Below are positions 25,277 through 34,015 of a stretch of 43,992 nucleotides of DNA, in pieces (positions within the stretch are counted from its first letter, which is position 1; every line of letters starts with the position of its first letter). Origin of the DNA: Olavius sp. associated proteobacterium Delta 1 (GTDB lineage Bacteria > Desulfobacterota > Desulfobacteria > Desulfobacterales > JAFDCJ01); contig CACVKW010000439.1 in assembly GCA_902749685.1 (NCBI GenBank), positions 1 to 43,992 on the forward strand, in the 5' to 3' direction. The position numbers and the translations under genes are program-made. Below the pieces are notes generated by a model that did not search any database, was not told the DNA's origin, and was given only the letters and a program-made list of their open reading frames with translations.

Positions 25277-26106
25277 ATATGAATACTTTTTTTCAAGTTA
25301 CCCTGGCGGATTTTCGAGAGTCTGTTCGTGCCAAATGGTTTCTAATTTACAGCCTGGTTTTTGGCGGCGCGGTTATTCTGCTGTTCGTACTGGGTGTTAC
25401 CGAAGCAAGAGTGATGGGATTTACAGGTCTTAGTAGGTTGTTGATAACCTATATTCAGCTCTGCGTTGCGATCCTGCCGATCCTGATTTTAATTTCAACG
25501 GTTCGCAGCGTTGTGGGCGACAGGGAATCTAATATTCTTGAGTACTTCCTGTCCATGCCGATCTCATTGGGCGCCTATTTCTGGGGCAAAATTCTTGCCA
25601 GGTTTTTTCTGATATTTATTCCGATCAGTGCGGCGCTATTGGGAGCAATTGTCTGGGGTATGGTTAAGAGCCTTGCCATACCCTGGCAGATTGGCGGTTA
25701 TTACGCCATTCTCCTGGGAACACTTTCCTGGTGTTTCCTGGGACTGGGCATGGTTATTTCAACCCTTGTCAGGAAGCAGGAATGGGGTCTGGGGCTGTCC
25801 ATCTTAGTCTGGCTGATTTTATTGTTGTTCATCGATGTCATCCTGATCGGCCTCATGCTTCAGCAGCAAGTCAAAGAAAGCGTGATTGTGGCCGTATCTT
25901 TGCTGAATCCGATCATGGTTTTTCGGGCCGGCGCCGTGCTTTTATTTGATCCGGAGTTGACGTCGATGGGTCCGGCTTCCTATGTTATCCTGGACATTAT
26001 GGGATATCGCGGTTTTCTGGCATTCACCATATTGTATCCTTTATCTTTGGGCTGGCTTTTTTCCTGGTTGGGGTTTTCTTGTTTTAAGAAGGGCGATCTT
26101 GTGTAA
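25273..26106 (+). CDS. nosY: NosY, ABC transporter permease
   Basis: A 277 aa membrane protein with six helices, ABC-2 type permease forming the NosFY transporter. The cytoplasmic lead-in ADFRESVRAKWF, the first helix LIYSLVFGGAVILLFV, the conserved VGDRESNILEYFLSMPI loop and the C-terminal LGWLFSWLGFSCF helix fit NosY. It starts inside the nosF end (ATGA-type overlap) and is followed after 70 nt by the first NosL-family gene. Confidence 0.95.
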   Translation: MNMNTFFQVTLADFRESVRAKWFLIYSLVFGGAVILLFVLGVTEARVMGFTGLSRLLITYIQLCVAILPILILISTVRSVVGDRESNILEYFLSMPISLGAYFWGKILARFFLIFIPISAALLGAIVWGMVKSLAIPWQIGGYYAILLGTLSWCFLGLGMVISTLVRKQEWGLGLSILVWLILLLFIDVILIGLMLQQQVKESVIVAVSLLNPIMVFRAGAVLLFDPELTSMGPASYVILDIMGYRGFLAFTILYPLSLGWLFSWLGFSCFKKGDLV

Positions 26107-26176
26107 GTTCAAGCCGGGATTAGGAATTTCAGCAGTTGTAAATAACCATTATTCAAATAAGAAAGAGAGGATCTCA

Positions 26177-26845
26177 ATGAGCAACCAGAAAAAATTGAGT
26201 CGTAGAGAGGCTCTGCGAATGATGGCGGTAACCGGTGTTACCGGTTTTACCGGGCTGTACGCTTTCCAGGCGAGCGCCAATAGTATTGGCGCCATGGTGC
26301 CGGGCAAGGGCTGGCTCAAACAGGGCCCCAAGAGTGACGGAGACGGCACCCCCCTGCAGTTTATCCCGAAAACCACGCCCGATCCCCACCCGCTGAAAGA
26401 TGAGCTGAAGAAATATCCGAAATGCCCCTATTGCGGCATGGACCGGACCATGTGGAACCACAGTCGCCACCTTGTGCACTATGACGATAACCTGGTGGAT
26501 GGCACTTGTTCCCTGCACTGCCTGGCCATCAGCCTCTCTCTTAATCTGGATCGAGGACCCAAAGCCATCTATGTCGCTGATTTTGGGTCTGACAGCAAGA
26601 TAAAACCGCTGGTAAACGTCGATGAAGCCACCTATCTGACAGGATCTGATTTACCGGGCACAATGACCAAACAGAGTAAAATGGCATTTTCTTCTCCTGA
26701 AGCCGCCAAATCTGCCAGGAAAAGTCATGGCGGTGATCTGGCAGATATTGATGAGGCCCTGACCAGGACTTATCTCGGTATGGCGAAGGACACCGCCATG
26801 ATTCGTAAGAAACGGGCTGCTAAAAGAAAAAAAATGAAATCGTAA
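26177..26845 (+). CDS. NosL-family protein 1 with Tat signal
   Basis: A 222 aa exported protein. The ATG at 26177, with AAGAGAGGAT before it, gives a Tat-type signal SRREALRMM (about residues 9-17) followed by a hydrophobic stretch. The NosL-type metal motif CPYCGM lies near residue 83, and a Cys/His cluster GTCSLHCLAI follows. NosL proteins are periplasmic Cu(I) chaperones, usually lipoproteins; here no lipobox Cys follows the signal. The C-terminus is Lys/Arg-rich (KKRAAKRKKMKS). The next gene, also NosL-family, begins 1 nt after the stop. The family call rests on the CPYCGM motif and position; the Tat export is a variation. Confidence 0.75.
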   Translation: MSNQKKLSRREALRMMAVTGVTGFTGLYAFQASANSIGAMVPGKGWLKQGPKSDGDGTPLQFIPKTTPDPHPLKDELKKYPKCPYCGMDRTMWNHSRHLVHYDDNLVDGTCSLHCLAISLSLNLDRGPKAIYVADFGSDSKIKPLVNVDEATYLTGSDLPGTMTKQSKMAFSSPEAAKSARKSHGGDLADIDEALTRTYLGMAKDTAMIRKKRAAKRKKMKS

Positions 26846-26846
26846 A

Positions 26847-27398
26847 ATGATCCGAAATCGTCAAAACTGTCTTAAGGCCCTGGTTTTTTCCAGTATTACT
26901 ATGTTGTTTGTTACCAATACCTGGGCCCTGGATCTCATCCGTAAGAAAAAGAGCACAGAAAGAAAGCTTTATATTACGGTCACTAAAAAGGACCGTTGTC
27001 CGGTTTGCGGCATGTTTGTCCATCCTTATCATAAATGGATCACCCAGATTCAATTTAAGGACGGCTCCCATCACAGCTTTGATGGTATAAAATGTATGTG
27101 CCGGCTTTATTTTAACCCGGAAAAATTCGACCCTGCTAAAAAAAAGAAAGATATTAAACGTGTGCTTGTGAGGGATTATTACACGCTAAAATTTATCCGG
27201 CACGATACCGCTTTCTATGTTGTTGGAAGCGATGTTTTTGGGCCAATGGGGCACGAACTGATCCCTTTTGACAGCGAAAAGAATGCCGGTGTTTTTTTGA
27301 CTGATCATAATGGATTGAAAATACTACGGTTTAACCAAATCAAGCCAGAATTGTTGGACAAATTAGATAAATCTAAAAAAACCGTTAATCTGGAATAA
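26847..27398 (+). CDS. nosL: NosL-family copper chaperone 2
   Basis: A 183 aa exported protein with a signal peptide (about residues 8-28), motif CPVCGM near residue 52, GSHHSFDGIKCMCRLY (His/Cys/Met cluster) and the NosL core segments DYYTLKFI, AFYVVGSDVFGPMGHELIPF. The GPMGHELIPF stretch is the usual NosL signature. It presents Cu(I) to NosZ in the periplasm. No lipobox Cys is obvious, so it may be soluble or anchored by an uncleaved signal. Directly after NosL-family protein 1 and 4 nt before the next gene. Confidence 0.88.
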   Translation: MIRNRQNCLKALVFSSITMLFVTNTWALDLIRKKKSTERKLYITVTKKDRCPVCGMFVHPYHKWITQIQFKDGSHHSFDGIKCMCRLYFNPEKFDPAKKKKDIKRVLVRDYYTLKFIRHDTAFYVVGSDVFGPMGHELIPFDSEKNAGVFLTDHNGLKILRFNQIKPELLDKLDKSKKTVNLE

Positions 27399-27402
27399 AC
27401 CG

Positions 27403-27747
27403 ATGAGATATGCCTCCTGGTTAGCAATTGTGATGGTTGCTTTTTGTTTGTGGAGCGGGTTGGAATACCGGCATTTCCACAAACAGCTGCTTGAGACTGA
27501 ACAGCAACTGAAACTGCGGCGTCAGTTTCAGAAAGCGGTCGGTTTGCCGAATCTGGCTATCACCAGCGCTGCCAGGTATTTAAGACACTATTCGATTACA
27601 GACCTGACAACCCCCTTTCAGGACTACCCGGCCAGCCTGGACCATTTTCCGGCCGGTTTTGCTTTTGGGCCCCCTGATTATTCAAATATGCCTTCTCCGA
27701 TTGTTTTTGGTAAACTGGAGAAGGGAAGGGGACCAAATACACAATGA
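27403..27747 (+). CDS. Unknown small anchored periplasmic protein
   Basis: A 114 aa protein with one N-terminal helix (about residues 4-20) used as anchor or signal and a soluble periplasmic part without cysteines. A short helical ETEQQLKLRRQF segment is followed by a Pro/Asp/Phe-rich region (PASLDHFPAGFAFGPPDY). Not recognised. It starts 4 nt after NosL 2 and overlaps the next permease gene by 4 nt, so it belongs to the same transcription unit and may be part of the second ABC module. Confidence 0.75.
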   Translation: MRYASWLAIVMVAFCLWSGLEYRHFHKQLLETEQQLKLRRQFQKAVGLPNLAITSAARYLRHYSITDLTTPFQDYPASLDHFPAGFAFGPPDYSNMPSPIVFGKLEKGRGPNTQ

Positions 27748-28958
27748 TTTCCGGAAGCTGGTTTGAAAGACAGAAAAACATCATTGATTACAGCCTGCAG
27801 AGTCTGTTGCGACGTCGATCCAAAAATATCCTCATCCTGATCATATTCATTTTACTAGTTTTTGCTGTTTCTGCCATTCTTTTTATCACCGGGTCTCTGA
27901 CCCGGGAGATGATGGTTACCAGCAACGACCTGCCGGATATCACGGTCCAACGAATTTTGGGCGGACGGCAAGTCAATGTGTTGTCTTCATATATCCCTGA
28001 GATTGAAAAGATACCGGGGGTGGAAGCAGTAGAAACCAGGGTCTGGGGGTATTTTTACCTGGCTTCGCTGCAAGCCAATTTTACTATTTACGGGATGGAT
28101 TTGAATCTGCTCGAAGCGGGCGAATACCGGGAGATCGTTAACTGGCAAAACGTTCCTGATGGGGCGAAAAGAAATCCGGATTTCCGCATGATTGTCGGCC
28201 AGGGGATCTTTGAGTTGCTGAAAGATATTCAGATGGAAAATGCTTTCTTATTTTATCAACCGACCTGGCAAAAGCCAATCCCTTTTGACATCATCGGTAC
28301 CTTTAAAACTGAGACTGAATTACAGTCCAATGACATGATGATACTGCAAACCGAGGGAGCACGACGGGTTCTGGAACTGCCTGCTGATGAATTCAGCGAC
28401 CTGGTTGTTTACGTGCCCAATCCGGAGGAAATCGAAAACATCGCCTTGAAAATTCACCGTTATTTTCCCGAATTAAGAGCGATTACCAGGGCGCAAATCC
28501 AAAACACCTACGCTTCTGTTTTTAATTGGAAGAGCGCTTTTGTACTTTCCAGCCTGCTGGTTGCGATCTTCGCCTTTTTGATTTTAATATGGGATAAAGC
28601 CAGTGGCCTGTCTCCGGAGGAAAAAAGAGAAATTGGTATCCTGAAAGCTATCGGCTGGGATACGGATGTTGTCTTGTCGGTTAAATTCTGGGAAGGGCTT
28701 ATCCTATCGGGAATCAGCAGTCTGGCCGGTATACTGCTGGCGTACGCGTATATTTACTGGTTGCGGGCGCCCGGGTTAAGAGAGATCTTTATTGGCTGGT
28801 CAACTATTTATCCATCGTTTCAATTGATGCCTGATATTGATCCCAAATTTTTGTTGTTAATTATAACGATTTCCGTGGTTCCTTATCTGGCGGTAACGGT
28901 TTTTCCTGCCTGGAAAGCTGCTATAACCGATCCCGATGCGATTATGCGTAATATCTGA
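27744..28958 (+). CDS. FtsX/MacB-fold ABC permease (LolC-like)
   Basis: A 404 aa permease with the layout of type VII ABC transporters (MacB, LolCE, FtsX): one N-terminal helix (about 29-51), a large periplasmic domain of about 210 residues, then three helices (about 268-288, 320-345, 372-390) with the conserved cytoplasmic segment EKREIGILKAIGW and the C-terminal FPAWKAAITDPDAIMR. These transporters move lipoproteins or drive mechanical work in the periplasm rather than crossing substrates in the normal way. Its ATPase is the next gene. Location between NosL genes suggests help in assembly or sorting of Nos components (inference). Confidence 0.85.
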   Translation: MISGSWFERQKNIIDYSLQSLLRRRSKNILILIIFILLVFAVSAILFITGSLTREMMVTSNDLPDITVQRILGGRQVNVLSSYIPEIEKIPGVEAVETRVWGYFYLASLQANFTIYGMDLNLLEAGEYREIVNWQNVPDGAKRNPDFRMIVGQGIFELLKDIQMENAFLFYQPTWQKPIPFDIIGTFKTETELQSNDMMILQTEGARRVLELPADEFSDLVVYVPNPEEIENIALKIHRYFPELRAITRAQIQNTYASVFNWKSAFVLSSLLVAIFAFLILIWDKASGLSPEEKREIGILKAIGWDTDVVLSVKFWEGLILSGISSLAGILLAYAYIYWLRAPGLREIFIGWSTIYPSFQLMPDIDPKFLLLIITISVVPYLAVTVFPAWKAAITDPDAIMRNI

Positions 28959-28968
28959 TAAGGCGCCT

Positions 28969-29652
28969 ATGAGTAATCTTATTATTGAAACCATTAACGT
29001 CACCAAAACCTATAACCTGGGGAAACCCAACGAAGTGACAGCGGTGAAGGATGCATCGCTGCAAATTACTCAAGGCAGTCTGGTGGTGCTGAAAGGCCCC
29101 AGCGGATCCGGCAAAACGACCCTGCTTTCTTTGATCGGCTGTCAGACAAAACCGACCCGGGGCGAAGTGATCATACTATGCAAGAAGGTCTCCAAACTGC
29201 CGGAAAAATTCATGAACTTGCATAAACGGAAACACATCGGCTTTATTTTTCAGCACTTTCAACTGATTGCCGGCATGAGTGTTTTGGATAATATTGTACT
29301 TCCCCTTATTCCGGAAGGTATCAGTCCAAAGGAAAGAAGCAAGCGGGCGGACCGACTGCTGGAACAGTTTGATCTGGGACACCGCCGGCAATTTAAAGTA
29401 AGCCAACTCTCGGGTGGTGAGCAGCAACGGGTGGCAATTGCCAGAGCGTTGATAAATAACGCCGGCATTCTTCTGGCAGATGAACCCAGCGCTCATCTCG
29501 ACAGTCGCTTGACCAGTGATTTACTTGATCATGTCAAGCAGTTAAAACGATCAGGTCATACTATTCTGATAACAAGTCATGACCCGATTATTTATCAACA
29601 TCCGGCGGTGGACCAGGTTTTTGAAATGAAAGACGGTCAGATGATATCATGA
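28969..29652 (+). CDS. MacB/LolD-type ABC ATPase
   Basis: A 227 aa ATPase with Walker A GPSGSGKTT (about 42-50), Q-loop FIFQHFQL, signature LSGGEQQRV (about 142), Walker B ILLADEPSAHLD and switch His in LITSHD. The MacB/LolD family is recognised by length and the TLLSLIGCQTKPTRGEV segment. The ATG at 28969 is preferred; a start 11 codons upstream would lie in the permease gene. It powers the permease at 27744, and overlaps the membrane protein gene at 29649 by 4 nt. Confidence 0.92.
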   Translation: MSNLIIETINVTKTYNLGKPNEVTAVKDASLQITQGSLVVLKGPSGSGKTTLLSLIGCQTKPTRGEVIILCKKVSKLPEKFMNLHKRKHIGFIFQHFQLIAGMSVLDNIVLPLIPEGISPKERSKRADRLLEQFDLGHRRQFKVSQLSGGEQQRVAIARALINNAGILLADEPSAHLDSRLTSDLLDHVKQLKRSGHTILITSHDPIIYQHPAVDQVFEMKDGQMIS

Positions 29653-30668
29653 TGCTAGATCCATGGATACTGGGATTAATCATCGGGCACAGCGCCTTGC
29701 TGCTGGTTTTTTCCCTGGGTTTGATCAATGCCTGGCAAATCTTTAGAGGGTGGGATTACAATTCCAGCGCGGAAAAGCAGTTCCTGCTGGAAAAAAAGAC
29801 CTATCTGGTTTCCACAGTCATGAATTTTGCCCTGTTCACGCAAATCTTGATGCTTTTTCTGTTTGGAATGGCGGCTGATGAACTGGCAAACGTATTACCC
29901 GGCGCGATGTGCGCGGTGGGAACGCTGTCATCGAACAGTTACGGATTTGCCTTATTGGACCTTAAAATAGTTTCATTCTTTGTCTATTTCATCTGGCTCG
30001 TGGTCAATTACCTTGACAACCAGATAGAGACCTATCCGCTGGTGCGAAAGAAATACCTGGGATTGATGCTGCTTTATCCTTTCGCGGTGGTGGAGACCGT
30101 GTTGCTTTTTGCGTTTGCTTTTGATTTGGACCCATCTGTCATTACCTCATGCTGTGGTTCGGTTTACAATGCGGCGACAGAGGGTTTGGGGGGAAACCTG
30201 GCCGGTACTTCCGCCGGCTTTATTCTTCCCATATTTTTCAGCATTGTAATATTGCTGTTGCTGAATCGTTTTGTTTTTAACCGGCGGGATGCCGGAAAGA
30301 AATGGCTCGGAAATCTTCTTGAATTTCCGCTGTGGATTGCTTTTTTTATAACGGCAATCGTAGTGATTATTTCTTTTATCAGTACTTATGTTTACGAAAT
30401 GCTTTCCCATAGCTGCCCTTTCTGTTTTATGGGCGCTGAGTACCACTACTATGGAGTTCCACTGTATTTCTGCCTGTTCGTTGCCACGGCAACCGGCATG
30501 ACCGGGGGCCTGCTGGAGACGATCAAACGGCCGGAAACTCTGGCGGAAAAGGCGAGGCTTTTCCAAAAAAAAATGAACACTGTCTCCCTCTGGGGAATGC
30601 TGGCTTTTGTTGTGATAGGCTTTCTGCCTTTTGCGACCTATTTTATGAAAACAGGCCGATTGATATGA
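29649..30668 (+). CDS. Unknown 8-helix membrane protein with Cys motifs
   Basis: A 339 aa polytopic protein (about eight helices) without a recognised family. Conspicuous loops: GAMCAVGTLSSNSYG after helix 2-3, SCCGSVYNAA between helices 4 and 5 and HSCPFCFMGAEYHYYG between helices 6 and 7, giving five Cys plus His and Met on the same side of the membrane. These could bind copper or a haem or form disulfides. It is translationally coupled (4 nt overlaps) to the ABC ATPase before it and to a NosL-family lipoprotein after it, so a role in metal handling for NosZ is likely by context. Confidence 0.8.
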   Translation: MMLDPWILGLIIGHSALLLVFSLGLINAWQIFRGWDYNSSAEKQFLLEKKTYLVSTVMNFALFTQILMLFLFGMAADELANVLPGAMCAVGTLSSNSYGFALLDLKIVSFFVYFIWLVVNYLDNQIETYPLVRKKYLGLMLLYPFAVVETVLLFAFAFDLDPSVITSCCGSVYNAATEGLGGNLAGTSAGFILPIFFSIVILLLLNRFVFNRRDAGKKWLGNLLEFPLWIAFFITAIVVIISFISTYVYEMLSHSCPFCFMGAEYHYYGVPLYFCLFVATATGMTGGLLETIKRPETLAEKARLFQKKMNTVSLWGMLAFVVIGFLPFATYFMKTGRLI

Positions 30669-31174
30669 AAAAGTTTTTGGTAATAATTTTCCTGATCGTC
30701 TTATTCGGAATGACAAATTGTGCTTCCGTGCAGCCCACAAAAATCGAACCGCACAAGGAGTGTCCCTTATGCGGTATGTATCCGGCCCGTTATCCACAGT
30801 TCAATTGTCAGATAGTCTTTAAAGACGGTAGCTATGAAGCATTTGACAGTGCTGTGGGGCTGCTGGTGTATCTGCTTTTTCCCGATAATACCGAGATAAA
30901 GCTAAAACCCATCGCCCAGATTTATTTTAAGGACTATTTAAAAGAGGGTTGGCTTGAGTCCGGCAAGACCTTTTTTGTGACCGGATCAGAAACCATGGGG
31001 CCGATGGGGGTCGAGTTTCTGCCGGTAGACAACGAACAGGCCGCTAAAGAGCTTAAAAAACAGGAGCAAGGACAGGATATCACCCATTTTAAAGAGATAA
31101 ACCGGCAGTATATGATCAAAGCCGCTAAAGCCGGATGGTTACATTATCTGGCAAAAAACCTGGTACTTAAATGA
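30665..31174 (+). CDS. NosL-family lipoprotein 3
   Basis: A 169 aa lipoprotein with signal and lipobox FGMTNC (Cys about 19), motif CPLCGM near residue 37, then YPARYPQFNCQIVFKDGSYEAFDS, and the NosL-like FVTGSETMGPMGVEFLPVDN region. GPMG with a following hydrophobic-acidic stretch is the NosL signature. It ends the tightly coupled run from nosD through the second ABC module. It should sit in the outer or inner membrane facing the periplasm. Confidence 0.85.
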   Translation: MKKFLVIIFLIVLFGMTNCASVQPTKIEPHKECPLCGMYPARYPQFNCQIVFKDGSYEAFDSAVGLLVYLLFPDNTEIKLKPIAQIYFKDYLKEGWLESGKTFFVTGSETMGPMGVEFLPVDNEQAAKELKKQEQGQDITHFKEINRQYMIKAAKAGWLHYLAKNLVLK

Positions 31175-31187
31175 GGGCCGAAAGGCT

Positions 31188-31360
31188 TGAGCTTAGTTCG
31201 CTTCGCTCACAATTGGAATAGTGGAATGGTGGAACATTGGAATAATGGGTTTTGGGAAAATGGGGTGATGGCAGTGTGTCCCAAATCATTCTATCACCTA
31301 AATTGAACACGGGAACCATCTTTTTTTAAAGCAATATTCCAGCGTTCCAATATTCCAGCT
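31188..31360. repeat. Modular inverted-repeat element H (TGGAATAGTGGAA words)
   Basis: Left arm 31210-31249 (AATTGGAATAGTGGAATGG), right arm 31331-31360 (ATATTCCAGCGTTCCAATATT), the complement. The core TTCGCTTCGCTC lies at 31197-31211, before the left arm. It occupies the gap before NosL-family protein 4. Confidence 0.65.
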
Positions 31361-31367
31361 ACAAAAA

Positions 31368-31943
31368 TTGGAGGATGTTGTTATAGAAACGACATATCTG
31401 CAATTCGTTAAAGAATTTCCGAGACGTATAATTAGAGCAGCCGCTTTCGTTTTTCTTTTCCTTTTAATCATTGCCTGTAAGGGTGGAAACGAAGAACAGC
31501 TTCCGGTTGATTTTGTCTGGGACCGGGTGGCATGTGAAGAGTGCAAAATGGCGCTTAGCGACCGTCATTACTCAGCTCAAGTGATAGACCCCAATGGCAG
31601 GGCTTATTACTTTGATGATATCGGCTGCGCTATTTTATGGCTGAAACGGAAGCCCTGGAAAGATAAAGCCCGTACCTGGGTCAATGACGTCAAAACCTCT
31701 GAGTGGATTGAAGCGGAAAAAGCCAATTGGATATACGGAGACCCTCAGACCCCGATGGGTTATGGTTTTGCAGCCACGTTTTCTCCGGTTGAAAACGCGC
31801 TGGATTATGAAACGGTTCAAAAATGGATGGTTATCGGCAAAACCCTGGTAAACGAAAACCTGGTTAAACATCTGGGAGGCAGCAGTAAACAACCGAGTGT
31901 CGGGGAACAGCCTGTTTTCAGTACCGGCGAAAAAACTGAGTAA
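31368..31943 (+). CDS. NosL-family lipoprotein 4 (divergent CxxCKM)
   Basis: A 191 aa predicted lipoprotein with a hydrophobic signal and lipobox FLLIIAC, then the motif CEECKM in place of CPxCGM, and NosL-like PNGRAYYFDDIGCAILWL and TPMGYGFAATFSP segments (TPMGYG instead of GPMG). It is the most divergent of four NosL-related proteins in the cluster, so its metal site may differ. The start is uncertain: TTG at 31368 is the only in-frame start codon found before the signal; GGAGG lies inside its first codons, so an unusual start just downstream is possible. Confidence 0.75.
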   Translation: MEDVVIETTYLQFVKEFPRRIIRAAAFVFLFLLIIACKGGNEEQLPVDFVWDRVACEECKMALSDRHYSAQVIDPNGRAYYFDDIGCAILWLKRKPWKDKARTWVNDVKTSEWIEAEKANWIYGDPQTPMGYGFAATFSPVENALDYETVQKWMVIGKTLVNENLVKHLGGSSKQPSVGEQPVFSTGEKTE

Positions 31944-32010
31944 CCGTTCATGGGTTCAAAGGTTTACCCGCCTATGGCGGCGCCGAAGGCGACCAAGGTT
32001 CAGAGGTTCA
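31941..32010. repeat. Dispersed 70-bp GC-rich repeat, copy 2
   Basis: About 90 percent identical to 8167-8236. It includes GGGTTCAAAGGTTTACCCGC and GCGGCGCCGAAGGCGACC and overlaps the stop codon of NosL-family protein 4. Copy 1 is the left half of element C. Confidence 0.75.
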
Positions 32011-32087
32011 AAGGTTGTATACTTATCACCATACGTCATTTGTAAACGCTTACAAAACTGAAAACCAAGCCGCTTTGATTTTGAATA

Positions 32088-33011
32088 ATGACCGAAAAAG
32101 AGAATAAAAAATCCGTTTCAAGGAGAACGTTTCTAAAGACCTCCACTCTGGTTGTGGCCGGGAGCGCAATAGCCTATGGTGCCGTCAGCGTTCCGCTCTT
32201 AAGAAAAGACCGGCTGCTACTGCGCCCGCCGGGGGCGCTGGGTGAGGATATTTTTTTGGCCTCCTGCATCAAATGCGGTCAGTGTCTGCAGGTCTGCCCC
32301 CCGCAGGTGATCAAACTGGCCGGGATCAGCCAGGGATTTGGTATTGGGACCCCCTATATTATACCCAGGGAGGGCGCCTGTATTTTATGCAGCGGGTTAC
32401 CCTGTGTCCTGGCGTGTCCGACCGGTGCGCTGGCCCACGAGCTTTCATTGGGAAAAGATGCGGAAATGGGTCTGGCCGTGATCAGCGGTCCTGATACCTG
32501 TCTTTCAGTGCGGGGTGTTAATGATCTGGTTTATCGGCTGCAGAATCTTCACCAGAAATCTACATCATCTCCGGATCAAACTGAATTAAAAGATATTCTG
32601 ACGTCCTTGATAAAAAGATTGACCGAAGATGAAAAAAAGGCCTGGCAGAACAGATTCTCGTTGCCGGATATATCGGATAATAGCCTGTTAACAATTTCAA
32701 GACAAATAAAGAATCCCGATTTAGAATGGATTATCAAATTCGTCAAATCTTCTGGTCAGGCACGAAAGGCCTGTCAGGTCTGTCTTGAGGAATGCCCGAT
32801 TAAGGATGAAAAAACAATTGTTTTTGTCTCAAGGACTCATCCGGATACCGGCAAAGAGTACATCTGGCCCTCAGTCAGGAAAACCTGTGTCGGCTGCGGA
32901 GTTTGCGAGGAAAAATGTCCAACACCGGCTGCCTCAATTACCATTTCGCCACGGCTGAAATGGTCTGAAAAGCCGGCAGGTAATCAAACAGGGAACCACA
33001 ACCCAGCATGA
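32088..33011 (+). CDS. nosG: NosG, NapG-like periplasmic ferredoxin
   Basis: A 307 aa Tat-exported iron-sulfur protein (SRRTFLKTS near residue 11, hydrophobic segment to about 40). Four Cys groups suggest four 4Fe-4S clusters: CIKCGQCLQVCPP, CILCSGLPCVLACP, CQVCLEECP and CVGCGVCEEKCP. NosG/NapG proteins form a menaquinol dehydrogenase with NosH/NapH, feeding electrons to periplasmic cytochromes; in clade II clusters this replaces NosR. A region of about 100 residues between clusters 2 and 3 is larger than usual in NapG. It overlaps nosH by 4 nt. Confidence 0.88.
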   Translation: MTEKENKKSVSRRTFLKTSTLVVAGSAIAYGAVSVPLLRKDRLLLRPPGALGEDIFLASCIKCGQCLQVCPPQVIKLAGISQGFGIGTPYIIPREGACILCSGLPCVLACPTGALAHELSLGKDAEMGLAVISGPDTCLSVRGVNDLVYRLQNLHQKSTSSPDQTELKDILTSLIKRLTEDEKKAWQNRFSLPDISDNSLLTISRQIKNPDLEWIIKFVKSSGQARKACQVCLEECPIKDEKTIVFVSRTHPDTGKEYIWPSVRKTCVGCGVCEEKCPTPAASITISPRLKWSEKPAGNQTGNHNPA

Positions 33012-33910
33012 AAAATAGACAGGATAAAAAAAACAAAAAACAGGAAAAAGTAAGGACCTTCAAAGGGGCCGGTCTGCGTTCTGAAAATATTCCGCAGCCG
33101 GGTCACCGCAGGCACAAATGGCGAAATATCCGCTGGGCACTGCTGTTATTTTTTAACTTTTTGTTTTTCGCCTCATTTTTCTTCGATATTCAAATTCTGG
33201 AAGGGACCCTGAGCGGCTCCCGGTTGCTTGGATTTCATCTGATTGATCCCCTGGCGGCTTTTCAGGTTATCCTGTCCAGTAAAATAGTAATGGTCAACCT
33301 GATCATTGGCGTGGTTACTATTTTTCTGATTTACCTGATGTTCGGCGGACGATCGTTCTGCTCGTGGATCTGTCCTTATCACTGGCTGGCCGAACTAGGA
33401 GAAAAGATACATCAAATCCTTAAAAAGGAAAAAATCATCAAAAACCACCCATTTGATCGTAAGATCCGCTATTACTTTTACGGTTTTTTTCTAGTACTGG
33501 CCCTGATTACCGGATTTACTGTTTTTGAAACCATCAATCCGGTGGCAATTATCAGCCGGTTTATTGTGTACGGACCATCATTAATGCTACTCTGGGTAGC
33601 GGCACTGTTGATTTTTGAGATGTCATACAGCCGCCGGGCCTGGTGCCGCTATTTTTGTCCGGTGGGTGTCTCCTACCAACTTATCGGCCTGCTGTCTCCT
33701 TTGCGAATAAAATGGGAGAAAGAAAATTGCTCCAACTGTAAACGATGCCAAAGCGTATGTCTGGTCCCCCATGTTCTGACGGATTCCATCAATCAGGGCA
33801 AGTCTGAATATGTAAACGCATCGGACTGCACCCGCTGCGGGCTTTGTGTGGATATTTGCGATGATGAAGCGCTTAGTTATGGCGTTAAGTACCTGGATAA
33901 ACTTATTTGA
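33008..33910 (+). CDS. nosH: NosH, NapH-like membrane quinol dehydrogenase
   Basis: A 300 aa membrane protein with four helices (about 42-60, 90-112, 155-175, 188-206) and two CxxxCP motifs at the cytoplasmic side (FCSWICPYHW and WCRYFCPVGV), followed by two 4Fe-4S ferredoxin motifs (CSNCKRCQSVC and CTRCGLCVDIC). This is the NapH/NosH pattern. It oxidises menaquinol together with NosG. The first 40 residues are a basic cytoplasmic tail. Confidence 0.93.
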   Translation: MKNRQDKKNKKQEKVRTFKGAGLRSENIPQPGHRRHKWRNIRWALLLFFNFLFFASFFFDIQILEGTLSGSRLLGFHLIDPLAAFQVILSSKIVMVNLIIGVVTIFLIYLMFGGRSFCSWICPYHWLAELGEKIHQILKKEKIIKNHPFDRKIRYYFYGFFLVLALITGFTVFETINPVAIISRFIVYGPSLMLLWVAALLIFEMSYSRRAWCRYFCPVGVSYQLIGLLSPLRIKWEKENCSNCKRCQSVCLVPHVLTDSINQGKSEYVNASDCTRCGLCVDICDDEALSYGVKYLDKLI

Positions 33911-34015
33911 ACCTGGGTTAAGCGGTTCAACGTTCAAGGTTCCCGGTTGAAGAACCCTGAACCGATCATCCCCGGTTGGATTATGTTATTTGCTACACCC
34001 TCTAGGAGGTAAATC

